From: JANQIO01 sp043585095
Lineage (GTDB): Bacteria; Pseudomonadota; Gammaproteobacteria; Pseudomonadales; Halieaceae
Assembly (NCBI GenBank): GCA_043585095.1
Contig: CP121321.1
Location: 2,790,001-2,854,000 of the forward strand
Reading direction: 5' to 3'
Length of the DNA stretch: 64,000 nucleotides
Below, one piece after another: positions 42,619-51,268 of the stretch. The notes under the pieces are model-generated. The model was not told where the DNA came from, searched no databases, and worked only from the letters and a program-made list of their open reading frames with translations. How positions within the stretch are numbered: position 1 is the first letter of the stretch; the number at the start of each line of letters is the position of its first letter. A program made the translations under genes and the position numbers.

Positions 42619-45600
42619 GTGCGGAATTTCTTACTTGCCGGCGGCATCGTAGTGCTTTGTGCTAGCACTGAATGCTTTGCCTATGCCTCTGCCCCCGTAA
42701 GCAGGCACCCGCTAACTCAAATGATCAACGGTTTTCAGGCGATTAGTTTCTATGAGGATGCTGTAGGAGCTTTATGGATTGTTGGAACAAACGGCGTTTA
42801 TCGGTACGACGCTCACAGTCTTGTCATTGCAAAGAACACCGAAAGAAAATATGAAAAACACGAGTTTAAAAAAAGCCGCAACCTAGTCTCGCAAGACAGG
42901 CAGGGAAGACTCTGGCTCATCACACCTACAGGCGGATTGGAATACTACAGGCCTGCCACTGCTAAATTTTCAGCCGCGCAGGAGATAGTCGGAGGGCTTC
43001 CGTCACAGGATAGCCATCTGGAAAACCTTGTCCATGATTCACAAGGAAATATGTGGGTATCAAACGCCGATCTTCAGCTTCACTCTATCAATACCCAGAA
43101 TCTGACGACTCATGCTCCAATAGATCTGACAGCGTATATTCCAGCAAACGACCGCATACAAACGATAGTTTCTTCAGCCGGCATTGGGGTTTGGGTTGCT
43201 ACGTCAAACGGTACGCTACTCAAGTGCTTTGCAGGCAAAGCTTCTTGCTTATATCTCAAGGCCTCGAAGCTTTTAGATGTAGAAGGTGACATCCATTTCT
43301 CTTCTTTAGTGGAACAAGATAAAAATAGAGTAATAGTTTCTACTCTCCAAAACGGGGTGTTTGCCGTTGATGTGAAAAATGCCACATCAAAAAGCCTGAT
43401 CCCCGACATTCCGCAAAGGCAGCCATTAATCCTGAGAAATCTCAAGAGATCAAAGAGTGGAGAGCTCTGGCTAGGAGCGCAAAGCGGGCTATACAAGCTA
43501 TCTTCGTCGAATACGCTAACGCAATATGACACCTCGAATTCAGACATACGCAGTAACTTGATCGATGAGCTGACGCCTGGCAGGTCACGGAATACCTTGC
43601 TGTTTACAAATTCAAGCGGCGTCTTCACGGTACCTGAGTCCCGGTTTGAGACTATTGATTTAGGCCAAAAAGTTTACACACCAAACATTACCAGCTTTGA
43701 AGCAGCATCCTCAAAACGCATTTATTTTGGCTCGTTTGCCGGAATCTACTCTGTGCTAACGGGCAAAGGCATTGGCTCTAATAATCAACCAATAAGAGTA
43801 AATGCGCTTGACGATCAAAAGATCGCAACCTCATTAGCGGTTGTAGAAGAAGAATTATGGGTCGGGTATTTGTCAAAAGGCATTTCTGCCCTAGAAAGGA
43901 GTGAAGGGATACTATCGAAGCCGCGAATTATTGACTCAGAAACTAAGGCAATAAGCTGTCTTGAATCCCTGTCGGGCAAAAAAGTAGCTGTATGCTCTGC
44001 AGAACAGGGAATTCAAATACGTAAAACAGATGGGAGTCTTTTAGACGTAGTCAAACCAAACAAGCTTATGGGCATAGATACCGAAAAGGAGTCGGTTTAC
44101 GCTGTGTTACAGCTTAAAGATGAGGAGGTGATGGTAGGTACAAATATAGGCGCGATACTCTTTTCCATTAATTCGATTACTGGAAAGATAGACCGCTCGA
44201 AGGTTACGTCATATTTGAAAAACCGCTTTGTGCTGTCCTTGCTAAGAGACAACAACGGGGATGTATGGGCGGGCACGGAGCTTGACGGCTTGCACAAGCT
44301 TAGTGGCGGCAATGCCTTTGAAAAAGTAATTACACACCCCCCCTTACCAAGCGAGACTATCTATAGGCTGGAGGAAGACGACCTTGGTTATATCTGGGCG
44401 TCAACATACGACGGCTTAGTCAGAGTTGATCCTGACACCCTCGATATAACCATCTACGACACAAGCGACGGCCTACCTGACAATGAGTTTAATCAGGGCG
44501 CTTCCTTCAAAGACAGCGAGGGCTATCTTTACTTTGGTGGTGTGAAGGGTTTTGTCCGCTTTAATCCCGCAGACTTCGTTGAAGTGCGCAAGCCACCTCC
44601 TCTGCGGCTTACGGACATCAAGATTGCCAATGAATCGGTTGCCTACGATCCGCTATACGCACCGCCGGATAGGGTTGTTCTGAAACACGATGATCATTCC
44701 GTCGACTTCTCTTTTAGCACGATGGATATCTATAGCCCGGGCCGCAGCCGCTATCAATACATGCTTGCGGGCTTTGATAGGCAATGGATAGATGCAGGGC
44801 GTCGCAATACCGCTTCCTTTACCAGCCTACCGTCCGGTGACTACACGCTTCGGGTCATCGGCGCCGACTCTGACGGGGTCTGGAACTACGATGGTATCTC
44901 GCTACCAATACGCGTATTGCCGCCGCCTTGGTTAACCTGGTGGGCATTTGCGATTTATGCGGCACTTGTTGCCGGCTTTGCGCTATTGCTGAAACGTTAC
45001 TACGAGACTCGCGTGTTGAATATAGCGGTATCGCGGAAAGCGAGAATGCTTACCGCAACCGCCACGCGTGCGATGGATGAACTCAAAGAGCAGTTGGACA
45101 CTGAAGAGCGCCTTGTCATCAATATTCGACAGCACGCGGCCGATACGATGAATACGCTAGATGAGCTGCTGGAAATGGAGGCCAAAGAAGTCGACGACGC
45201 GGTAGCACAAGAAACCATCAGCAGAAGCCGACAGCGCGTCCAGTGCTTAAGCGCCTTGGAGTCCGGTGTCTTCTTCCATTTAGATATTGTGAAGGTGAAC
45301 TTTAGAGAGGTGGTGGAAAAGATTTTCCAAACTGTGACGGAGAATCTACCGCGGCCCCATTACGAATTGGTCCTCGCTAATGAATGCGACGAAGAACTGA
45401 TCCCCATCGACATTGGCCTGCCGCTGACAATTATGACGCATGAAATAATCCTTAACAGCGCTACACATGCCTTTGAGGAGTCCGAGGGTGTCGAGTTGAT
45501 TTCGATAAAGTTCGAGAAACGCCCAGACCAGGGATGGCTTCTGCATATCAGCGATAGCGGTGTGGGCTTACCGGGGAATATTACGCCTGACGTTCCCACC

Positions 45601-45714
45601 ACGCTTGGTATGGAACTGATTCAGAAGATGGCCGATCAGATGGGTGCACGCGTTACTGTATCGCGGCAGCGTGGCACCGCTTACACGGTGGAGATACCGA
45701 GAACGCGCCTCTAA
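42619..45714 (+). CDS. Beta-propeller sensor histidine kinase (reg_prop/Y_Y_Y-HisKA_2-like)
   Basis: About 1031 residues from the GTG at 42619 (GGGGAG nine bases upstream, giving signal peptide MRNFLLAGGIVVLCASTECFA); an ATG at 42565 without ribosome site is the alternative. Periplasmic propeller repeats span about 40-660 (LWIVGTNGVYRYD, LWLGAQSGLYKL, VWAGTELDGLHKL), then Y_Y_Y and one transmembrane helix near 785-805. The kinase core has a HisKA_2-like helix (INIRQHAADTMNTLDELLEMEAKE) and HATPase boxes HEIILNSATHAF, DSGVGLP and TLGMELIQKM. No receiver or output domain. Paralogous to the hybrid kinase in its Y_Y_Y part. The AT-rich N-terminal half differs in base composition from its C-terminal half. 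Confidence 0.88.
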   Translation: MRNFLLAGGIVVLCASTECFAYASAPVSRHPLTQMINGFQAISFYEDAVGALWIVGTNGVYRYDAHSLVIAKNTERKYEKHEFKKSRNLVSQDRQGRLWLITPTGGLEYYRPATAKFSAAQEIVGGLPSQDSHLENLVHDSQGNMWVSNADLQLHSINTQNLTTHAPIDLTAYIPANDRIQTIVSSAGIGVWVATSNGTLLKCFAGKASCLYLKASKLLDVEGDIHFSSLVEQDKNRVIVSTLQNGVFAVDVKNATSKSLIPDIPQRQPLILRNLKRSKSGELWLGAQSGLYKLSSSNTLTQYDTSNSDIRSNLIDELTPGRSRNTLLFTNSSGVFTVPESRFETIDLGQKVYTPNITSFEAASSKRIYFGSFAGIYSVLTGKGIGSNNQPIRVNALDDQKIATSLAVVEEELWVGYLSKGISALERSEGILSKPRIIDSETKAISCLESLSGKKVAVCSAEQGIQIRKTDGSLLDVVKPNKLMGIDTEKESVYAVLQLKDEEVMVGTNIGAILFSINSITGKIDRSKVTSYLKNRFVLSLLRDNNGDVWAGTELDGLHKLSGGNAFEKVITHPPLPSETIYRLEEDDLGYIWASTYDGLVRVDPDTLDITIYDTSDGLPDNEFNQGASFKDSEGYLYFGGVKGFVRFNPADFVEVRKPPPLRLTDIKIANESVAYDPLYAPPDRVVLKHDDHSVDFSFSTMDIYSPGRSRYQYMLAGFDRQWIDAGRRNTASFTSLPSGDYTLRVIGADSDGVWNYDGISLPIRVLPPPWLTWWAFAIYAALVAGFALLLKRYYETRVLNIAVSRKARMLTATATRAMDELKEQLDTEERLVINIRQHAADTMNTLDELLEMEAKEVDDAVAQETISRSRQRVQCLSALESGVFFHLDIVKVNFREVVEKIFQTVTENLPRPHYELVLANECDEELIPIDIGLPLTIMTHEIILNSATHAFEESEGVELISIKFEKRPDQGWLLHISDSGVGLPGNITPDVPTTLGMELIQKMADQMGARVTVSRQRGTAYTVEIPRTRL

Positions 45715-46202
45715 ACCTCGTCGCTGAGCTCAAATCGCAGCTGCTCACGGTTTTTGCGAAGGTGGTCAGTCGGAAACACCTGCCCGTTCATTGCAACATA
45801 GACACCAGGCGCCGCAAGCTGAACGGCGGCAATGGCATAGCCAATATTAAAGATCGCATCGCTGACGCGGAAGCGAGCAGGCTGCATGGCACCGGTCAGC
45901 ACGATGGTTTTGCCGGGAATACCCTCTAGCGCACGGCCGGTGTCGGCCATTGTGTCGGTGCCGTGTGTAATCAATACGCGGTCGTGCTCGCAGCCCTCGA
46001 CGGCCTCCCGAATGAGTTTTCGATCATCGTCGGTCATGCCAATACTATCTTTACGCATCAGCGATTGAACGTGATACGTGAAGGTCACATTGGCTTCGTC
46101 GAGCAGCTCCAGAATTTGCGGGTCACCGATAGCAAACTCGCTATTTTCGTCGAAGTAGATTTTGTCGATTGTGCCGCCGGCACTGAATATCTGAATGTCC
46201 AT
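45711..46202 (-). CDS. Mini-asparaginase (asparaginase N-domain only)
   Basis: 163 residues that cover just the N-terminal domain of type I/II asparaginases. Both catalytic threonine motifs are present: SAGGTIDK near the start and THGTDTMADT about 80-89, followed by KTIVLTGAMQPARF and AIAAVQLAAPGVYVAMNG. The whole C-terminal dimerisation domain (about 150 residues) is missing, but the reading frame is clean and ends with a charged tail. So it is a known-type short asparaginase-domain protein rather than a fresh truncation. Activity on asparagine is uncertain. Its stop overlaps that of the convergent kinase by 4 bases. Confidence 0.82.
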   Translation of the reverse strand: MDIQIFSAGGTIDKIYFDENSEFAIGDPQILELLDEANVTFTYHVQSLMRKDSIGMTDDDRKLIREAVEGCEHDRVLITHGTDTMADTGRALEGIPGKTIVLTGAMQPARFRVSDAIFNIGYAIAAVQLAAPGVYVAMNGQVFPTDHLRKNREQLRFELSDEV

Positions 46203-46293
46203 GGGCGCGGATTATGCGCCAAAGCACCGTGACTGTCAGAACAATTATCAGCGACGTACTCCAAGTGATTACGCGCCGGTATACTAGCGAGCC

Positions 46294-47007
46294 ATGCGAC
46301 TGCTGCTTTTACAAATACGCGATCTGGCGTCGGTACGGGAAGAGGAATATCAAAGCTTTCTGCGGTACTGCGGATTGCAGGAAGACGAACTGGACGTGCT
46401 CAACGTTTTTGACACGCCGAGCTTCGGGCCGGATGCGATTGCAGGTTATGACGCCCTGCTAGTGGGCGGGGCAAGTGAAGCCAGCGTATTGGAGCCACAC
46501 AACTACCCTTTCGTACCCGATTGCGTGGCCCTGCTGCAGCACTGTATTGAAATCGACTTCCCGGTGTTTGTATCATGTTTTGGATTTCAGCTTGCCGTGT
46601 TGGCGTTGGGCGGCGACATTATTCGAGACACTGGTGCGTTTGAGATGGGCACGCTGCCGATATCACTTCGCGGCGCTGCCGCCAACGACCTGTTGTTCGG
46701 GGACGTCACTGACGGGTTCTACGCTGTTGCCGTACATAGAGAACGCGCACCGGTTTGCCCTGAAGGCGCGACTGAACTGGCGTACACCTCAAAGTGCTGC
46801 CACGCGTTCAAAGTAGACAATAAGCGCTTCTGGGCCTTCCAGTTTCATCCAGAAGTCGACCGCGCCACGCTGGTTTCGCGACTGACCGCCTTTAAATCTG
46901 CCTATACAGACGGGGATGAACAACTCGCTGAGGTGCTCGGCACAGCCGTTGAAACACCGGAATCGAATGATTTAATGCGCAAATTCGTTGATCGGGTGTT
47001 GCGCTAA
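46294..47007 (+). CDS. Class I glutamine amidotransferase-like protein
   Basis: 237-residue stand-alone class I glutamine amidotransferase. The nucleophile Cys is in FVSCFGFQLAVLALGG and the His/Glu pair in FWAFQFHPEVD, as in GMP-synthase-type GATases. A synthase partner is not adjacent, so the acceptor is unknown; such proteins can act as gamma-glutamyl hydrolases or deaminases. A -10-like TATACT (46280-46285) lies only 8 bases before the ATG, so the mRNA may be nearly leaderless. Divergent from the mini-asparaginase gene. Confidence 0.83.
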   Translation: MRLLLLQIRDLASVREEEYQSFLRYCGLQEDELDVLNVFDTPSFGPDAIAGYDALLVGGASEASVLEPHNYPFVPDCVALLQHCIEIDFPVFVSCFGFQLAVLALGGDIIRDTGAFEMGTLPISLRGAAANDLLFGDVTDGFYAVAVHRERAPVCPEGATELAYTSKCCHAFKVDNKRFWAFQFHPEVDRATLVSRLTAFKSAYTDGDEQLAEVLGTAVETPESNDLMRKFVDRVLR

Positions 47008-47039
47008 CCAGAAGCAAGAGCGCAGCGCAAAGCGACGAT

Positions 47040-47798
47040 CTATCGACCGTTAAATCGCGGCGCTCGCTTATCTCTCTGGGCGGCGAATCCTTCCTGTAAA
47101 TCATCGGACTCTGAGCACTGGCGGGACAGCGCCATTGCGGCATCCATATCTATGGCGCCCGCCGCCGCCTGCTGCAGAATCGCTTTCATAGCCTGCACTG
47201 CCAGCGGGGCCAAACCTGCGATACGATCCGTAGTCTCTTCCACCGCTGCCGCCAGGCGATCCGGTGCGACCAGTTGATCCAAGAAGCCGATTTCTAACAT
47301 CGCGTTAGCATCGAACTCTTCAGCGCCCACCAAAAGGCGTTTAGCCAGGTTGACCCCGAGCCGCTCGACAAAACGATTGATGCCACCGATGGGATAACAC
47401 AGACCTATACGGGCTGCAGGCACTCGCAACCGCGTGCCATGCACACCAATACGAAAATCGCAGCTAAGTGCCAACTCAACACCCCCCCCGAATACGCTGC
47501 CGTTGAGCGCGCACACAGATGGAATGCGCAGTGCAGCCAACCGATCCGTTGTCTGCTGAAAATAATCGCCGCTGATCTGGCCGCTTCCCAGTTGGTGTAA
47601 GGCCGCGCCCGCACAGAAAGTCTTCTCGCCGCTACCGGTAACGACCAGGACGCGCACAGATGGATCCTGATCAATTTCCTCAAGATACTTTTGCAGCGCC
47701 GTCAGCTCAGCTTCCCCCAGCGCGTTATGCTTCTCGGGCTTATTGAGAACGATGCGGGCGACGTGGCCAGTGTGTTCAAACAGGATGTTGTCACTCAT
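47040..47798 (-). CDS. Enoyl-CoA hydratase/isomerase family protein
   Basis: 252-residue crotonase-fold protein, read from MSDNILFEH. Oxyanion-hole segments are TGSGEKTFCAGAALHQL and NGSVFGGGVELALSCDFRIG. The catalytic Glu pair of classical hydratases is not clearly present: the second region reads RVPAARIGLCYPIGGINRF, where a Glu would be expected near 'PAARIG'. A hydrolase or isomerase activity is therefore possible. No clear ribosome site; an upstream ATG eight codons earlier is the alternative. It is a monocistronic minus-strand gene; a candidate for the hydratase step missing from the ipd operon, but unlinked. Confidence 0.82.
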   Translation of the reverse strand: MSDNILFEHTGHVARIVLNKPEKHNALGEAELTALQKYLEEIDQDPSVRVLVVTGSGEKTFCAGAALHQLGSGQISGDYFQQTTDRLAALRIPSVCALNGSVFGGGVELALSCDFRIGVHGTRLRVPAARIGLCYPIGGINRFVERLGVNLAKRLLVGAEEFDANAMLEIGFLDQLVAPDRLAAAVEETTDRIAGLAPLAVQAMKAILQQAAAGAIDMDAAMALSRQCSESDDLQEGFAAQRDKRAPRFNGR

Positions 47799-47908
47799 GG
47801 CCGCGAAGCATACCGCCACCATTGCTACAGTTGCTAGCGCTTGCCTGCACTCTTCGTTACGAACGTTGCACTATGGCAACATGGTCACAGGCGACATGAG
47901 GTAATGCT

Positions 47909-48484
47909 ATGACAAAACGATGTGACTGGTGCGGCGACGACCCGCTGTACATGGAATACCACGACACAGAATGGGGCGTGCCGCTGTATGACGAACAACG
48001 CCTGTTTGAGTTCATCGTTCTGGAGGGCGCACAAGCGGGATTGGCCTGGATAACCGTATTGCGCAAGCGCGAGGGCTACAGAGCGCTTTTCGACGGCTTT
48101 GACCCCCACAAGGTGGCACGATACACCGACCGCAAACTGGACAAGCTGTTGACCGACAGCCGCATCATTCGGAACCGACTTAAGGTTTACAGCGCTCGCC
48201 AGAACGCCCGGGCCTTTCTGAACGTACAGAAAGACAAAGGTAGTTTTTCCGACTACATCTGGGACTTTGTCGACGGCCAACCGATTCAAAATCGCTGGCA
48301 GCGGATGGATCAAGTGCCGGCTACCACCGCCTTGTCTGACACCATCAGCAAAGATCTTAAAAAGCGCGGCTTTAACTTCGTTGGCTCAACCATTGTTTAT
48401 GCACATATGCAGGCCACCGGCATGGTGAATGACCATCTGGTGAGCTGCCATCGCCACAAGGAATGCAAAGCGCTGGCTCGCTAG
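47909..48484 (+). CDS. tag: DNA-3-methyladenine glycosylase I
   Basis: 191-residue Tag enzyme that excises 3-methyladenine. It starts CDWCGDDPLYMEYHDTEWGVPLYDEQRLFEFIVLEGAQAGLAWITVLRKREGYR, the Tag signature. The zinc-ligand Cys near the N-terminus (C5), His18, and a C-terminal His/Cys pair (SCHRHKEC) are present, as is the catalytic-domain GFNFVGSTIVYAHMQATGMVNDH. GAGG seven bases before the ATG. Length and motif order match E. coli Tag. Confidence 0.95.
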   Translation: MTKRCDWCGDDPLYMEYHDTEWGVPLYDEQRLFEFIVLEGAQAGLAWITVLRKREGYRALFDGFDPHKVARYTDRKLDKLLTDSRIIRNRLKVYSARQNARAFLNVQKDKGSFSDYIWDFVDGQPIQNRWQRMDQVPATTALSDTISKDLKKRGFNFVGSTIVYAHMQATGMVNDHLVSCHRHKECKALAR

Positions 48485-48492
48485 GGCGGTGC

Positions 48493-48546
48493 GGGGTATT
48501 ATCCGGGAAGTAGAAAAAAATACCCCAAAGTAGAACCCTAGAACCC
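48493..48546. repeat. Spaced inverted repeat and tandem 8-mers before the tandem-TetR gene
   Basis: GGGGTATT (48493-48500) and AATACCCC (48519-48526) form a perfect 8-bp inverted repeat with an 18-base spacer. It is followed by TAGAACCC twice in tandem (48531-48546). All lie in the 86-base gap between tag and the tandem-TetR gene. Could be an autoregulatory operator or a large-loop hairpin. Confidence 0.5.
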
Positions 48547-48570
48547 GTAGTACTGAAGACAATACTGACA

Positions 48571-49857
48571 GTGCCCAAAGACAATACGACCAGCGACCAG
48601 ACCGGCAGCTCGCCCTTTAACCGCACGGCGCAGCACGATGCGAAGCGCGCCGCGATTCTGTCGCAAGCTGCTCGCCTGTTTAATGGTCGCGGCTCCCGAT
48701 CCACGACCTTGCTGGATATCGCGCAAGGCCTTGGGCTCACCAAAACCAGCCTGTACTACTACGTCAAAACCAAAGAAGAGCTGATTTACCAGTGCTACAT
48801 GGCGGCGCTGGACCACATCATGCAAGGCCTGAATGCGATCGAAGCAAATCACGAGGGTGCACTGGAGCGCGTGCAGGCCATGGTACGAGCGCACTTTAAC
48901 GATTGGCGCGCGGCGCAAGAGGGTAAACGCGACCACACGGCAGCACTGCTGGAGATAGCCTCGCTAAAGGACCAGCACCGCGCAGACGTAGAGCAGCGTT
49001 ACACCGAGATGTTTCTGCGCCTGCGTCAGTATCTGCGCGACGGGATTGCGGAGGGTACTATCCGCAATATCGATACTACTGCCGCTACACTAAGCCTGAT
49101 TGGGTCTATGCAGTGGTCGTTCAACTGGCTACGCACCGTCCCCGCCGAGCAGTTCGATACGGTTATCGACAGTGCAGTAGACATCATTACGCATGGCGTC
49201 GCACAGCAGCCCTTCCGTTTTGCAGACCTGGATTTTAGTGCTGCCGGGCTGGGCAGCAGCCAGAGCTTTGATCGCGATGAGCAGAATCGACTCAAGCAGG
49301 ATGCCTTTTTCAAAACCGGCACCTGGTATTTCAATAAGAAAGGCTTTGTAGGCACCTCTTTAGATGAGATCGCGCAGACGCTGGACGTCACCAAAGGCGC
49401 CTTTTACTACCATATTCGGAACAAGGAAGACCTGCTCTATAGTTGCTACACCCGGTCCCTGGATATTTCTGCACAAATACATGACGCGGCTGACCAGCTG
49501 GATACCGGCATTGGCAAAGTCGACTACACGCTGCGCAGAGTGTTCCACGTCCAGAACTCCGACGAAGGCCCTATGATTCGCTACAACTCGATCACCGCCC
49601 TGCCGGTCCCCCGTCGCAAAGAGATTTTGGCGATTACCGACAGATCGCGCGATCGCTTTGGCCGATTTTTACGCGAAGGCGTTCAGGACGGCACCGTGCG
49701 GCCGGTGAACATAGACGTTGCCCAGGAATTATTTAGCGGTGCGATGAATGCCAGCATGGACTTGCCTGTGTGGCGACGTGTCGATGACGTCGCCAGCGCG
49801 GCAAAGGACTACTATCAGGTCTTTCTAAACGGCCTCGCGGCACACAAAAAGCAGTGA
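48571..49857 (+). CDS. Tandem TetR/AcrR regulator (two TetR units in one chain)
   Basis: 428 residues made of two complete TetR units. The first HTH is at about 45-66 (TTLLDIAQGLGLTKTSLYYYVKTKEEL) and the second at about 262-283 (TSLDEIAQTLDVTKGAFYYHIRNKEDLL), each followed by a helical ligand-binding region. The reading frame is continuous, so this is a fusion and not two genes. One chain could act as a pseudo-dimer on a palindrome. GTG start. The gene lies 9 bases before tesB, so it probably senses acyl-CoA or fatty acids; the target genes are not shown by the sequence. Confidence 0.88.
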   Translation: MPKDNTTSDQTGSSPFNRTAQHDAKRAAILSQAARLFNGRGSRSTTLLDIAQGLGLTKTSLYYYVKTKEELIYQCYMAALDHIMQGLNAIEANHEGALERVQAMVRAHFNDWRAAQEGKRDHTAALLEIASLKDQHRADVEQRYTEMFLRLRQYLRDGIAEGTIRNIDTTAATLSLIGSMQWSFNWLRTVPAEQFDTVIDSAVDIITHGVAQQPFRFADLDFSAAGLGSSQSFDRDEQNRLKQDAFFKTGTWYFNKKGFVGTSLDEIAQTLDVTKGAFYYHIRNKEDLLYSCYTRSLDISAQIHDAADQLDTGIGKVDYTLRRVFHVQNSDEGPMIRYNSITALPVPRRKEILAITDRSRDRFGRFLREGVQDGTVRPVNIDVAQELFSGAMNASMDLPVWRRVDDVASAAKDYYQVFLNGLAAHKKQ

Positions 49858-49866
49858 AACTCTCAT

Positions 49867-50721
49867 ATGAATGATCTGGATAGACTGCTGCGGAACCTTC
49901 AGGTCGAGCGGCTGGATAAATACCTGTTTGCCGGCAAAAGCCCCAGCAGTCCCAGCCGTGTATTCGGCGGGCAGGTGTTGGCGCAGGCACTAAACGCGGC
50001 TATGCGAACAGTCGACGAGGCTGATAGACACGCGCATTCCATGCACGCGTACTTTCTTCGGCCCGGCGACCCCAGCAAGCAGATCATCTACGATGTTGAT
50101 CCCATTCGGGACGGACGCAGTTTTACCACCCGGCGCGTAGTCGCCAAACAGGAAGGTCGTGCGATCTTCAACACCTCTATTTCCTTTCACAGCAACGAAC
50201 CCGGACCAGAACATCAGTTTGAGCGACCGGAGGCACCTGCCCCGGAATCCCTTGAAAGCGACCAGGAATACTGGGCGCGCATGGCACAGGAATATCCGGA
50301 TCGCTATGAGCCGCTGCGCACATGGGCGATTGACAGACGTCACGTCAATCGCCGGGACTATGCAAACCCCGGAAACGATCTGCGTAAGCCCTTCCATCAG
50401 GTCTGGATGCGTGCACTGGGAGAGCTGTCGAACGACCCGTTGCTGCACCAAACGCTGCTGGCGTACATGTCGGATATGACCCTTCTAGGGGTATCTCTAA
50501 ACCCACACCCCTTGACCACGCGCAGCGAGCGGCTGATGTTCGCCAGTCTCGACCACGTGCTCTGGTTCCACCAACCGTTCAGCGCTAACCAGTGGCTGCT
50601 ATACGATCAAGATAGCCCTATTGCCATGTCGGCAAGGGGCTTTATGCGGGGTTGTTTTTACAGCGAGAACGGCAAGCTGGTTGCCTCAGTCGCTCAAGAG
50701 GCCCTGATCAGGCCGCTGTAA
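49867..50721 (+). CDS. tesB: Acyl-CoA thioesterase II
   Basis: 284-residue double-hotdog thioesterase. It has VFGGQVLAQALNAA near residue 35-48, HSMHAYFLRPGD, GRSFTTRRVVAKQEGRAIF, and in the second hotdog the catalytic Asp in FASLDHVLWFHQPF with Ser/Thr and Gln (VASVAQEALIR). It hydrolyses medium- and long-chain acyl-CoA and is often used to release stalled CoA esters. Nine bases after the tandem-TetR gene, so they are probably co-transcribed and co-regulated. Confidence 0.93.
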   Translation: MNDLDRLLRNLQVERLDKYLFAGKSPSSPSRVFGGQVLAQALNAAMRTVDEADRHAHSMHAYFLRPGDPSKQIIYDVDPIRDGRSFTTRRVVAKQEGRAIFNTSISFHSNEPGPEHQFERPEAPAPESLESDQEYWARMAQEYPDRYEPLRTWAIDRRHVNRRDYANPGNDLRKPFHQVWMRALGELSNDPLLHQTLLAYMSDMTLLGVSLNPHPLTTRSERLMFASLDHVLWFHQPFSANQWLLYDQDSPIAMSARGFMRGCFYSENGKLVASVAQEALIRPL

Positions 50722-50722
50722 A

Positions 50723-51268
50723 TCATACGATATGAGTCTGGTGTTGACGCCCGACCTCAACCAGTTGCAGTGATTTGCTGTCCAGACGCAAGCGCGTGAT
50801 GGAGCCATTATCCGGCACACAGCAAACAGTCTCCGGCGCCTCCATGAGTCGCGAACATATCGCATTAATTATCATGAAGTGAGTGAATATGGCGGTGTGA
50901 CTCTCCAACTCAAACAGGCCGTTCCAGGCGCGTTCCCGCCAAGCCAGAATCTCCGGACCCTGGTCTTGCCAGTTTTGCCGCATAAAGCCTGAAAGCCAGG
51001 CCTGCCTGTCATCAATATCTACCGGCGACGGGATCTCACGAAAGGCGTCGTCAATACGCACTTGCTTACGCAGCTGCGTTGCCAGCGGCTGAGAGGTTTC
51101 CAACGCGCGCTGCATGGGACTGGAGACAATATCGATATTGGCGTATTGCTCTAGCTCATCGCGGGCCTGACGCGCCTGTTGCCGACCAAGATGGCTAAGA
51201 CCCGGATTCGGATCGTCACCCCAGGTTGCCGCGGCTTCACCGTGACGAACTAAATAGATATCGACCAT
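50723..51268 (-). CDS. Histidine phosphatase (SixA/phosphoglycerate mutase-like) A
   Basis: 181-residue histidine-phosphatase-superfamily protein. The catalytic RHGE is at 8-11, with a second His in IFTHFMIINAI. Length is close to SixA (about 160), which dephosphorylates histidine-phosphotransfer domains; CobC/alpha-ribazole-type or nonspecific phosphatases are alternatives. It is coupled to the next histidine phosphatase gene by TGATG. The presence of an Hpt-containing kinase elsewhere in the window makes a SixA-like role worth considering. Confidence 0.8.
   Translation of the reverse strand: MVDIYLVRHGEAAATWGDDPNPGLSHLGRQQARQARDELEQYANIDIVSSPMQRALETSQPLATQLRKQVRIDDAFREIPSPVDIDDRQAWLSGFMRQNWQDQGPEILAWRERAWNGLFELESHTAIFTHFMIINAICSRLMEAPETVCCVPDNGSITRLRLDSKSLQLVEVGRQHQTHIV

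Noticed and set aside
47040..47798. Missing hydratase of the ipd pathway
   Set aside because: Considered only as a candidate; it is unlinked, and its catalytic Glu pair is not clear.
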